Shown here piece by piece: positions 27,132 through 35,230 of a stretch of DNA of 64,000 nt. The position numbers and the translations under genes are program-made. A model generated the notes under the pieces. That model made no database searches, was not told the DNA's origin, and was given only the letters and a program-made list of their open reading frames with translations. The stretch's first letter is position 1, and every line of letters starts with the position of its first letter. This DNA comes from Cyclobacteriaceae bacterium (GTDB taxonomy: Bacteria > Bacteroidota > Bacteroidia > Cytophagales > Cyclobacteriaceae). The DNA is taken from NCBI GenBank assembly GCA_022841475.1, contig JALHRJ010000010.1, positions 1 to 64,000 on the forward strand. Reading direction: 5' to 3'.

Positions 27132-27157
27132 ATTGAATTGTCAACTGTCAATTAGCT

Positions 27158-27934
27158 ATGCATCCCATTCTCTTTAATTTTGGATCGATTACCATCTACA
27201 CCTATGGCTTTTGCATAGCCGTTGGCGCGCTGCTGGGCTTTGGTTATATGTATTGGCAGGGCAAAAAGCAATTTGGTCTTACGTTCGATCAGAGCAACAA
27301 CCTGTTTGTAATGCTGGTTGTAGCTGGAATTGTGGGTGGAAAATTTTTTCTCATTTTTGAAGATCCAGCGCTTTATCTATCGAATCCGAAAAAATTAGTC
27401 TCCGGAAGTGGCTTCGTCTTTTATGGTTCATTGCTGTTAGCCATACCCATCATGCTTTGGTACTTCAAAAAGATTAAAGTACCCGTGCTCGGAATGCTGG
27501 ATGTAATGGCTGTAGTAACGTGCATCGTTCATGGATGCGGAAGAATTGGTTGCTTCATGGCCGGTTGTTGTTATGGAAAACCCACGGATAGTATTTTTGG
27601 AGTAACGTTCACCAATCCGGTTTGTCAGGCCGAACCTCTTCACACTGCGCTTCATCCCACTCAGCTTTATGAAGCTATCTTTATTTTCATATTGATGACA
27701 GGGTTGATCCTGTTGAGATCAAAGAAAAAATTTAACGGCCAGCTTTTTCTGATCTATCTGATTGCCTATGCTATGGGCAGAGGAGTCCTAGAAATATTTC
27801 GAGGCGACATACAACGAGGTTTCGTTATCGAAAACATTCTTTCTAACTCACAATTTATCTCGCTCGGGGTTATTTCAATCGCAGCTTATTTTTATGTAAG
27901 ATTAAAGAGAAAGAGTAACTTGCTTAAATATTAA
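27158..27934 (+). CDS. lgt: Prolipoprotein diacylglyceryl transferase
   Basis: Inner-membrane enzyme that adds diacylglycerol to the lipobox cysteine of prolipoproteins. 258 aa with about seven membrane helices, the signature HGCGRIGCFMAGCCYGKPT near 126-144 (invariant GR), HPTQLYEA near 167-174 and GRGVLEIFRGD near 206-216. The start gives MHPILFNFGSITIYTYG, typical of the family. Confidence 0.94.
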   Translation: MHPILFNFGSITIYTYGFCIAVGALLGFGYMYWQGKKQFGLTFDQSNNLFVMLVVAGIVGGKFFLIFEDPALYLSNPKKLVSGSGFVFYGSLLLAIPIMLWYFKKIKVPVLGMLDVMAVVTCIVHGCGRIGCFMAGCCYGKPTDSIFGVTFTNPVCQAEPLHTALHPTQLYEAIFIFILMTGLILLRSKKKFNGQLFLIYLIAYAMGRGVLEIFRGDIQRGFVIENILSNSQFISLGVISIAAYFYVRLKRKSNLLKY

Positions 27935-27944
27935 TTTTTACGCC

Positions 27945-28370
27945 ATGGAATCAGAAAGTTTCGTAAAAAAGACAGCCCGCACCACCATGAAAATCATCAA
28001 GCGAGTTCTGGTTATTGCTTTGGTTCTGGGGCTAGGTGTGTTAGCCTTTATGTATTGGGGTGTTTACGAACGGGGCGTAATGGCAGGCAAAGTTCTGCGC
28101 GTAACGGAAAAGGGAATGGTCTTTAAAACCTATGAAGGAAAAATCAGCCTTGAGTCGTTTGGTGCCTTAAAAGGAGTTAGTCCGGTAGCCGAGACTTTTG
28201 ATTTTTCGATTGAACCCGATCAAACGGAAGTGATCGATCAACTTCAAAAAGTATCTCTCAGTGGAGAGCGGGTAAATCTTCATTTTGTAAAAAGATATAT
28301 GAAATTTCCCTGGCGTGGCGACACTGCCTACTTTATTGAAAAAGTGGAGCGTGTAAATAAATCCGAATGA
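27945..28370 (+). CDS. Small membrane-anchored conserved hypothetical protein
   Basis: 141 aa with one hydrophobic helix at about 20-42, followed by a short soluble domain containing KTYEGKISLESFGAL near 62-76. This Bacteroidota family is often mislabelled 6-phosphogluconate dehydrogenase in annotations; no dehydrogenase motif is present. It starts 10 bp after lgt and overlaps the next gene by 4 bp, so it is probably cotranscribed with both. Confidence 0.72.
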   Translation: MESESFVKKTARTTMKIIKRVLVIALVLGLGVLAFMYWGVYERGVMAGKVLRVTEKGMVFKTYEGKISLESFGALKGVSPVAETFDFSIEPDQTEVIDQLQKVSLSGERVNLHFVKRYMKFPWRGDTAYFIEKVERVNKSE

Positions 28371-29428
28371 TCGCCACGAATACAATCATTCTATACGGGT
28401 CTTACGGCTATACAGGTAAAATTATTGCCAAGGAGTGCAAGGCAAAAAATCTGACTGTGATTCTTGCTGGCCGCAACCGCGAGTCACTTCAAAAGCAAAG
28501 TGAACAAACCGGCTATCCGTTTGAAGTAGTTGAGACTTCGAATTCTGCAGCGCTTAAGAATTTACTTAAGAAAGGATCAGTGGTAATTCATTGTGGCGGG
28601 CCCTTTCAATACACAGCAAAAATTATGGCCGATGCCTGCCTTGAGACCAAAACCCATTACACAGACATCACGGGTGAACATCAGGTTTTCGAATTGCTGG
28701 CAGGATATGATCAAAAAGGGAAATCAGCAGGCATTACCATTATGCCCGGTACTGGTTTTGACGTAGTGCCTTCCGATTGTCTTGCCTTACATTTAAAAAA
28801 TCGTTTGCCTTCTGCCACCCATCTTCAATTAGCGTTTACCATGTCGAAAGGTGGGCTTTCGCGGGGCACATCCAAAACCATGACCGAAGGGCTTGGCAAT
28901 GGAAGTTTGATTCGCAAGGATGGTAAACTCACTCCTATCAATCTGGGTGAAAAAGTCTTAGAAGTTGATTTCGGATCTTTTAAAGCACCTACTTTAAATA
29001 TTCCCTGGGGTGATATCTCTACCGCCTGGCGAAGCACCGGAATTCCCAACATTGAAGTGTACACAGGCGCAACTGCTTCCATGATCAGGAATGCGAAAAT
29101 GAGTAAATATCTAAATTGGCTTTTGCGGATGCGATGGGTGAAAAACTATATGTTGAAGAAAATTGATCAAAAGCCTGCTGGACCATCCGAAGAGAAAAGA
29201 AATACCGGCCGCAGTTTTTTGTGGGGCAAAGTGTGGGATAGCAATGGTAAGGAGTATGTAAGTCAACTGGAAACTGTAAGTGGCTATACACTTACTGCAA
29301 AGACAGCAGTACTGATCGCAGAAAAAATCCTTGCCGGGAATTTCAAGCCTGGGTATCAGACTCCGGCCATGGCGTATGGGGCAGATCTTATTATGGAAAT
29401 TGAAACTACTAAAAGAGTTGATCAATAA
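28367..29428 (+). CDS. Saccharopine dehydrogenase-like NAD(P)-binding protein
   Basis: 353 aa with an N-terminal Rossmann fold (IILYGSYGYTGKIIAKEC near 7-24, ILAGRNRESL near 32-41), then VIHCGGPFQYTA and the YTDITGEHQVF segment. This pattern fits the saccharopine-dehydrogenase/trans-acting enoyl reductase group, several of which act on lipids rather than lysine. Substrate is unknown. Overlap with the 141-aa gene is 4 bp. It converges on a probable anti-sigma gene. Confidence 0.8.
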   Translation: MIATNTIILYGSYGYTGKIIAKECKAKNLTVILAGRNRESLQKQSEQTGYPFEVVETSNSAALKNLLKKGSVVIHCGGPFQYTAKIMADACLETKTHYTDITGEHQVFELLAGYDQKGKSAGITIMPGTGFDVVPSDCLALHLKNRLPSATHLQLAFTMSKGGLSRGTSKTMTEGLGNGSLIRKDGKLTPINLGEKVLEVDFGSFKAPTLNIPWGDISTAWRSTGIPNIEVYTGATASMIRNAKMSKYLNWLLRMRWVKNYMLKKIDQKPAGPSEEKRNTGRSFLWGKVWDSNGKEYVSQLETVSGYTLTAKTAVLIAEKILAGNFKPGYQTPAMAYGADLIMEIETTKRVDQ

Positions 29429-29464
29429 TACCTTAATGGTTTTCAAAAGTCAAATCAACAATTC

Positions 29465-30022
29465 CTACTCTGTACCCGAAACCAAAAGTTTATCCAGCTC
29501 CTCTTTTTCTTTCATAGAAACACCTTTCGTGACTGGTGTTTCGTTTGGCGGATTGGTGGTAGTTAGAATAACAGGTTTGTCCCGGTAAATGATTTTTTCG
29601 CGCACCACCGTGTCCGGCTTTGTTGCCACATAAATTGTATCGGGCACCAACACCTGCTCTATCCTGGTAAGTGTAGTAGGTTTTTCTGATTGTCCTAGCC
29701 ACCAGCCACCCAAGCCAAACACTATGGCAGCCACAGCATAGCCAATTGAAACTTTCCACCACGCAATACTTACGTGTGGTTGATGTGCACGCTTGAATTC
29801 CCGTTTTAAGCCTGACAAGGTTTTATCGGTTGCACCATTTACAGGATTTTCCCGGAACCAGCCTTTCATATCAAGTCCCGACATACGAAAAGCATCGTAT
29901 TCCTGTTCATTTGTTATAAACTGATTCACCAGCTTCAACTCATCACCCGATAATTCAGCATACCGTTTTTCGGAAACAAGCCTTTCGAAAACCTCATACT
30001 CATTCCACACGTGCTCTTTCAT
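29465..30022 (-). CDS. Membrane-anchored probable anti-sigma factor
   Basis: 185 aa: an N-terminal cytoplasmic helical part (about 1-85), one membrane helix (about 90-108, YAVAAIVFGLGGWWLG), and a short periplasmic tail. No zinc-binding HxxxCxxC is seen. The anti-sigma call is from topology and from overlapping by 4 bp with the ECF sigma gene upstream. It is the last gene of the SUMF1-sigma-anti-sigma string. Confidence 0.65.
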   Translation of the reverse strand: MKEHVWNEYEVFERLVSEKRYAELSGDELKLVNQFITNEQEYDAFRMSGLDMKGWFRENPVNGATDKTLSGLKREFKRAHQPHVSIAWWKVSIGYAVAAIVFGLGGWWLGQSEKPTTLTRIEQVLVPDTIYVATKPDTVVREKIIYRDKPVILTTTNPPNETPVTKGVSMKEKEELDKLLVSGTE

Positions 30023-30609
30023 ATTGATTTTTCTTTAAGTACAACTTTAAACTCACTTAGCTCCACGGCCAGTTGCTTGCGCATATAAAACAAGCGCGAC
30101 TTTACCGTGCCTTCGGGCATAAACACAATCTGACTGATCTGGGTTATGCTCAACTCTTCTTCATAACGAAGGAGAAATACAGTTTTGTCATCCTCTTCTA
30201 ATGTTTCCAACAACATAGTTAACTTTTCATTAGCCGAAGATAAATCGAGTTCCCGATCCAAATCGCGTGAATGTTTTATGTCAATTCCATCCAACCGCTG
30301 ATTTTGTTTTTTGCGATACTCATTCTTGCACATGTTGTGTGCTACTGAGTAAGCCCATGTTGAAAATTTTCTATTTACATCGAACTGTTGTGGATTATGA
30401 ATAATCTTCAAAAATAAATCGTGGAGAAAATCTTCAGCCATCGCACGGTTGTTCCAGAGCATACGTGTAAAATAGCGCAGCAGGGAAGTGCTGTACCGTG
30501 TATACAATTCTGTAAACGCAGCCTCACTTCCCTGATGTATCTTTTGCATCAACTCCTCGTCTGGCAAACGAGCAAGTTTTGGTTTAAAAAACATCCGGCT
30601 ATTTTTCAA
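30019..30609 (-). CDS. ECF-type RNA polymerase sigma factor
   Basis: 196 aa with region 2 (YSTSLLRYFTRML, then FLHDLFLKII near 62-71, RKFSTWAYSVAHN near 81-93) and region 4 (VFLLRYEEELSITQISQIV, then GTVKSRLFYMRK near 169-180). The ATG at 30609 overlaps the end of the SUMF1 gene by 11 bp, with another ATG five codons later at 30594. It probably activates a small regulon that includes its own operon. Targets cannot be read. Confidence 0.9.
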   Translation of the reverse strand: MKNSRMFFKPKLARLPDEELMQKIHQGSEAAFTELYTRYSTSLLRYFTRMLWNNRAMAEDFLHDLFLKIIHNPQQFDVNRKFSTWAYSVAHNMCKNEYRKKQNQRLDGIDIKHSRDLDRELDLSSANEKLTMLLETLEEDDKTVFLLRYEEELSITQISQIVFMPEGTVKSRLFYMRKQLAVELSEFKVVLKEKSI

Positions 30610-32596
30610 TAATCTCCATAAAAACCCGGAAACCTACTGCAGCATCCGGATTGGTATAGTTGTTTATACTTCGGATAGTCGATTCGGAAGGCGTATGGTT
30701 CCAACTTCCACCGCAGGCCTTTCCCTTTTCGCTAATCATCTCAGCCACATTGCCCACTACATCATACAAACCAATATCGTTGGGGAAATAAGCTTTTGTT
30801 GGCGACATCGCAGCAAAGCCATCATGGTTAGTTGGCTTGTTCCCTCTATAGCCCGGACAATCGCAGGGTTCAGATTTAAAGTTCCCCAGGTAACAATTCT
30901 TATTATTTAATGGGGAGTTGCGCAATCCGAAATACCGGAACCAAGGATATAATATCTCGGGATCGCGCAACGATACTTTTCGGATTTCCGGGTTCTTATC
31001 AAACTCAGAACCTTGTGGCGTAATTTTTACTTCAACTTCTTGTTCATCCAGTTTCCATGAAGTTGGATTTTTTATAGACGCTGCCGCTATCTGCCATTCA
31101 TCCCGTGTAGGTAAACGAAACTTTACTTTTTTATACTTTCGCTCAGTCGCATTATTATACTGCTGCGTCAACCATTCGCAGTATGCATTAGCTGCTTCAT
31201 ACGAAATGTTTACTGCCGGATAGTGGTTAAAGTATCGGTTCTTTTTTGTTTCGGTTCTTGGCAATGCATAGTTAGTCATAAAAGCAAGTGCAGGCTCTTC
31301 ATACCGACTGAAATCAAATTTATACTCCTGATGGAAATCAGTCAGCTTGTTTATTTGCAAGTATTCCAGAAAGCGATTGTACTGGGCATTGGTTACTTCT
31401 GTGTTAGCTGCATAGATAGTACTCGATACCGGTCTGAAATCATCTTCCCATGATTTAGCATCTATGGCAAATGGAAAATACGGAATGGTTTCAACCGGAA
31501 CTGCGTCCAGATAATGCAGAATCATTTCCTTCTTACCCGTATCTGTTGCAATTTTTTCCATGATCGTACGCAAATTTTTTGCCTTTTCTGATTGTCCTTC
31601 TTTCTGGTGCGATTCGTAAAGGAGAATCATGGGCAAGAGGTAATTAGAACTGAATACACGGCCAGCATCACTATCGGATTCCCCATTGAAGTTCACTTGC
31701 AGGTAATCCAGCAGAAATTTCTTTTCGAAATTATCCTTAATCAGGGAAACATTATCCATACTGCTTGTGCTATGTATTGACGCCAATCCTACTACATACA
31801 AATATTCTTTAATGGATTGAATGTTGTCCTTACCAATGGTGAGCGCATAATAGAATTTCTTGTTTTGGTTAGTCTGTGGCAACTGCGCACAAATCCAGGC
31901 GCTTTTATTGGAGATGTTATTTCCAATTTCAACTAAGTTTAATCCGGATCGAGCAAACTTACGTTGAACATAATCGGTATTATTCAGCATTTCAAGATTC
32001 AGAATCACAACATCCTGGCGCACGTTTAATACATCTTGTAAAACAAAAAGTGGGGTCGTGGTGCTTTCTCCTTCGGTTATCAATACAGCATCTGGTTCCA
32101 GGCTCATCAATACATTGTAGCTATAATTTAACAATGACGGTGAAATCTGAGCCTTAACATGCAGGTTCATGCTAAACTGTTTACGACTGGGTTCATCCAG
32201 CGTGAACTCAGCATACAACTGCATCAGTCCTAAGCCCTCAGGTTGTTCGGGATTAATCGCGTAAGCTTTCTTAAGCGCTTCGTATGATTCAACATTAAAT
32301 GCATCGTGCCAACCTTTGGCTAACCAGTATTCGTATGTGTTGGGTATGGCGCTGGCCATTCCAATGATTAATCCGGTCAGTTCTTCACGCGAAGATTGGG
32401 CAAATGCGGATGAAGCATAATAATTAAACCACGCCTGCGGGCTGTTATTCTGTTTTACTTCCACAGCCCATGCCTGTTTTTGTGTGGCATACCAGGCGAC
32501 TGGTTTTATCACAAGCGTTTTGGGTAAAATGCGTTCGGGGGTAGCTGCAAAAACAAAAGACGGGATTAGCGCCAATAGAATCAGAAATCGCTTCAT
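30599..32596 (-). CDS. Secreted protein with C-terminal SUMF1/FGE-like domain
   Basis: 665 aa with a signal peptide (MKRFLILLALIPSFVFA, cleavage near 17), no lipobox. The middle region (about 165-215, with VLITEGESTTTPLF and LQDVLNVRQDVVILNLEML) resembles a segment found at the C-terminal side of Bacteroidota DUF2723 proteins. The C-terminal 260 residues are a SUMF1 domain: NTEVTNAQYNRFLEYL, FRLPTRDEWQIAA, GLYDVVGNVAEMI, GGSW. The active-site cysteines of true formylglycine-generating enzyme are not in place, so it is more likely a binding or scaffold protein like GldJ/GldK relatives. It overlaps the sigma gene. Confidence 0.8.
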   Translation of the reverse strand: MKRFLILLALIPSFVFAATPERILPKTLVIKPVAWYATQKQAWAVEVKQNNSPQAWFNYYASSAFAQSSREELTGLIIGMASAIPNTYEYWLAKGWHDAFNVESYEALKKAYAINPEQPEGLGLMQLYAEFTLDEPSRKQFSMNLHVKAQISPSLLNYSYNVLMSLEPDAVLITEGESTTTPLFVLQDVLNVRQDVVILNLEMLNNTDYVQRKFARSGLNLVEIGNNISNKSAWICAQLPQTNQNKKFYYALTIGKDNIQSIKEYLYVVGLASIHSTSSMDNVSLIKDNFEKKFLLDYLQVNFNGESDSDAGRVFSSNYLLPMILLYESHQKEGQSEKAKNLRTIMEKIATDTGKKEMILHYLDAVPVETIPYFPFAIDAKSWEDDFRPVSSTIYAANTEVTNAQYNRFLEYLQINKLTDFHQEYKFDFSRYEEPALAFMTNYALPRTETKKNRYFNHYPAVNISYEAANAYCEWLTQQYNNATERKYKKVKFRLPTRDEWQIAAASIKNPTSWKLDEQEVEVKITPQGSEFDKNPEIRKVSLRDPEILYPWFRYFGLRNSPLNNKNCYLGNFKSEPCDCPGYRGNKPTNHDGFAAMSPTKAYFPNDIGLYDVVGNVAEMISEKGKACGGSWNHTPSESTIRSINNYTNPDAAVGFRVFMEIIEK

Positions 32597-32692
32597 AAGT
32601 TCGGTTTTAATACGCTGTACACCTGAACTCTTAAAACGTTCAACGTTTAGGAAGAAATGTTTAGTAGGAATACAATGCTGACGCTGATATTA

Positions 32693-32767
32693 TGGCCACA
32701 AAGGCACTAAGACACAAATTATTAATTTTTAGCATAGAAAACTGGTGTCTTTGTGCCTTCGTGGCCA
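32693..32767. repeat. Imperfect 25-bp inverted repeat (hairpin element)
   Basis: Arm 1 (32693-32718) begins TGGCCACAAAGGCACTAAG and arm 2 (32743-32767), reverse complemented, begins TGGCCACGAAGGCACAAAG; 22 of 25 positions match. It sits in the 185-bp gap between the 103-aa gene end and the SUMF1 gene start, both leftward. It could terminate or stabilise the selU-selD transcript. The sequence type (GGCACAAAGACAC) looks like a dispersed intergenic repeat. Confidence 0.8.
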
Positions 32768-32781
32768 CATTAAGAATTAAA

Positions 32782-33093
32782 CTAAATATGAAACACCCAA
32801 TCCTTATACTGTCCATCATGCGGATTAAAATCCGTTTGCTTTTGAAAATGAGTATCCAAAATTTCAAATTCAATGATTCGATCCAATTGCAAATTGCGAT
32901 AACCTTCTTTACCACCTGCTTTCGTAAAACCAAACGTTTGCCAGCACACCAGCACAATCTGATTGCGCGATGTGGTGCATACACCGTATGGACATACCGT
33001 ACGAGGCAGTGGTTCATCCTCCAACGAAATGCGGCACTGGTTCTTTGATTCGCTCGCAAGCCAAAGTTGCTGGGTTAGTTCTTCAATTGTCAT
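32782..33093 (-). CDS. Small WYL-like domain protein coupled to selD
   Basis: 103 aa, overlapping selD by 4 bp. The segment RTVCPYGVCTTSRNQIVLVC (about 31-50), followed by YRNLQLDRIIEFEILD (about 65-80), resembles a WYL domain (basic-Pro-Tyr strand, later Arg-x-Leu-Asp-Arg-Ile), a ligand- or nucleic-acid-sensing fold. No helix-turn-helix is present, so it is not a full WYL regulator. Four cysteines are visible. The role with selenophosphate is unknown. Confidence 0.65.
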   Translation of the reverse strand: MTIEELTQQLWLASESKNQCRISLEDEPLPRTVCPYGVCTTSRNQIVLVCWQTFGFTKAGGKEGYRNLQLDRIIEFEILDTHFQKQTDFNPHDGQYKDWVFHI

Positions 33094-34118
33094 GAGATTT
33101 CAACCACGCTATCAGGTTTTGAACTCACCAGTTTACCAATTGGTTTTAAAATACCTGACATAAATTTCGATTCAAATTCCTCCTGATGATGCTTATCAAT
33201 ACACACCAACAGACCACCACTGGTTTGGGGATCGCAGAGTGTGAGTAACGATTCGCTTCCAATGCCGATTACTTTTTTCTCATAACTCTGCCAGTTGCGC
33301 ATGGTGTTATCTGGATAGATAAACTTGCTTAGGTACGATTGAAGATTTTTAACGAGAGGAATTTGCTGATAATCTAATTCAGCAGAAACCTTACTGCCTT
33401 CACAAACCTCTATCAAATGGCCCAGCAATCCAAAACCGGTAACATCTGTCATGGCATGTACATAAGACAATTTGCCAAACTCTTCACCGATTGCATTTAA
33501 CTCAGACATTACGCGCACAGCTTCAGCAACATCATCTGCTTCAGCCAGCCCACGCTTTTGTGCTGTAGTGATTATACCTACGCCTAATGGTTTGGTTAGA
33601 TACAAGATATCTCCAGCCTTGGCGGTGTTATTTCTCTTTAAGTTTTTCTTCTCAACGGTTCCGGTAACAGCAAGCCCAAAAATCGGCTCGGGACTATCAA
33701 TACTATGGCCACCGGCTAACGGAATGCCAGCAGCCTTGCATACTTCGCGAGCACCATCTAAAACCTGTTGTGCAAGTTCGGTAGATAATTTTTCCACAGG
33801 CCAGCCTAAAATAGCAAGTGCCATCATGGGTTTGCCACCCATGGCGTATACATCGCTGATTGCATTAACCGAAGCAATTTTTCCAAATGTAAAAGCATCG
33901 TCAACAATCGGCATAAAAAAATCAGTCGTGCTGATGATGCAATTACCATCGGGTAATTCATAGACAGCCGCATCGTCTTTGGATTCGTTGCCTACTAGCA
34001 AAGCAGCAAAGTTTGCCTTGGGAAGTTCTGAGTGCAATATCTTATCCAGAACAGCCGGGGCAATCTTGCAACCACAACCGGCACCGTGAGAATATTGGGT
34101 AAGTTTTATTTCGCTCAT
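33090..34118 (-). CDS. selD: Selenide, water dikinase
   Basis: Makes selenophosphate from selenide and ATP. 342 aa that follow E. coli SelD closely: LTQYSHGAGCGCK at 6-18, where C15 aligns with the catalytic C17 and K18 with K20; DDAAVY near 48-53; TDFFMPIVD near 65-73; GGKPMMALAILGWP near 92-105; LCDPQTSGGLL near 304-314. The active-site residue is Cys, not selenocysteine. selU lies directly upstream, so the selenophosphate is probably used for tRNA 2-selenouridine. Confidence 0.96.
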   Translation of the reverse strand: MSEIKLTQYSHGAGCGCKIAPAVLDKILHSELPKANFAALLVGNESKDDAAVYELPDGNCIISTTDFFMPIVDDAFTFGKIASVNAISDVYAMGGKPMMALAILGWPVEKLSTELAQQVLDGAREVCKAAGIPLAGGHSIDSPEPIFGLAVTGTVEKKNLKRNNTAKAGDILYLTKPLGVGIITTAQKRGLAEADDVAEAVRVMSELNAIGEEFGKLSYVHAMTDVTGFGLLGHLIEVCEGSKVSAELDYQQIPLVKNLQSYLSKFIYPDNTMRNWQSYEKKVIGIGSESLLTLCDPQTSGGLLVCIDKHHQEEFESKFMSGILKPIGKLVSSKPDSVVEIS

Positions 34119-34136
34119 ACGTTTATCTTTTTAACA

Positions 34137-34176
34137 ACATAGAAAATCATAAGGATAAAACCTATGTCTTCTATGT
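34137..34176. repeat. Dyad between selU and selD
   Basis: An 8-bp inverted repeat ACATAGAA (34137-34144) and TTCTATGT (34169-34176), followed by CTATGTGG-type repeats to 34186, fills the 60-bp gap between selU and selD. In style it resembles the GGCACAAAG-type repeat at 32.7 kb. A role in mRNA structure is possible but not shown. Confidence 0.5.
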
Positions 34177-34178
34177 AC

Positions 34179-35183
34179 CTATGTGGTTAATGCACTCACA
34201 ATCCGTTCTACACTTCCCCCATCCCAATCTACTGACTTTATAACTTTGCCTCTACGTTTGTCAATACTTCGCAAATATGCCTTGTCATAGTAAGTCAGTA
34301 AAATATCAATCACAGAGGTCATGTCGCCTTCTGCTAATTTTTCGCTGGCATGTTTATAATGTTGGCCACCCAGTTTGGTTATAATTTTTCCCATGATAGT
34401 CAAAAACTCTTCGCGGTTAGCCGGGCCATATTCTTCAACCAGGCGCTGCACACGCACTTCTTTCGCAACATCCATTTCAATCAATGGGCTCTGCGCCATT
34501 TGCTTCCAGAAGTCGTTGGGTAAAAATATTTTTCCTATAGCAATAGATTCATCCTCAACCCAAATTTGTCTTGTCAGATCGAGGGTTAAAATTTCTTCAA
34601 ATAATTCGTTCTGAAATTGTTCAGTAGTCGGTTGTGGCGGCATTAATAATCCACCAAAAGCAGAACCCTTGTGATTCGCTAGGCTCTCCAGATCGAGTAC
34701 CTGTTCACCTTTTGCTTTCAATGCTCTCAAAACTTCACTTTTACCACTTCCCGTACAGCCGGTGAGCAGTACCAGATTTATAGATTTTTTAAAAGACTCT
34801 AATGCCTGATTACGATACGCTTTATAGCCACCCTCCAGCGCATGCGTTTTAATGCCCGCCATGCCCACGAACTGGCAAAAATTATTGGAGCGCATGCCAC
34901 CACGCCAACAATGGACTAGCAACTCTTTCTTATGTGTTACTTTCTCGGCTTCATCAATGATGTCCAACAATCTCGGGCCAACCAGACGAAAACCTGTTTT
35001 GATTGCTTCCTGCTGTCCTTTTTGTTTGTAATCTGCTCCTACTGCAATGCGCTCGTCATTATTGAGAAGCGGAATATTGATAGCTGCGCGGATATGGCCT
35101 TCCTGAAATTCGCCCTGGGAACGAACATCCACTACCGGTAAACTTTTTCGTAAGGATAAAAACTCTTCAATTGAAACGGCCAT
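34179..35183 (-). CDS. selU: tRNA 2-selenouridine synthase
   Basis: Converts 2-thiouridine in the tRNA wobble position to 2-selenouridine using selenophosphate. 334 aa: rhodanese domain (about 1-125) with the catalytic C92 in HCWRGGMRSN, then a P-loop domain with GCTGSGKS at 142-149. Both features match E. coli SelU/MnmH. No selA, selB or selC is seen nearby, so this may be the only selenium use encoded at this locus. Confidence 0.94.
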   Translation of the reverse strand: MAVSIEEFLSLRKSLPVVDVRSQGEFQEGHIRAAINIPLLNNDERIAVGADYKQKGQQEAIKTGFRLVGPRLLDIIDEAEKVTHKKELLVHCWRGGMRSNNFCQFVGMAGIKTHALEGGYKAYRNQALESFKKSINLVLLTGCTGSGKSEVLRALKAKGEQVLDLESLANHKGSAFGGLLMPPQPTTEQFQNELFEEILTLDLTRQIWVEDESIAIGKIFLPNDFWKQMAQSPLIEMDVAKEVRVQRLVEEYGPANREEFLTIMGKIITKLGGQHYKHASEKLAEGDMTSVIDILLTYYDKAYLRSIDKRRGKVIKSVDWDGGSVERIVSALTT

Positions 35184-35230
35184 CGTTCAAAGTTCGCGAA
35201 CGATTGACCAGTTAACAAAACGAAGACCTA

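Noticed and set aside
27945-28370. Label as 6-phosphogluconate dehydrogenase
   Set aside because: The 141-aa protein has a membrane helix and no Rossmann or dehydrogenase motif; the common label seems to be an annotation error.
30599-32596. True formylglycine-generating enzyme (sulfatase activator)
   Set aside because: The C-terminal active-site cysteines are not in place and no sulfatase gene lies nearby.
33090-34118. Possible selenocysteine in SelD
   Set aside because: The active-site codon encodes Cys (C15) and no in-frame TGA occurs at that position.
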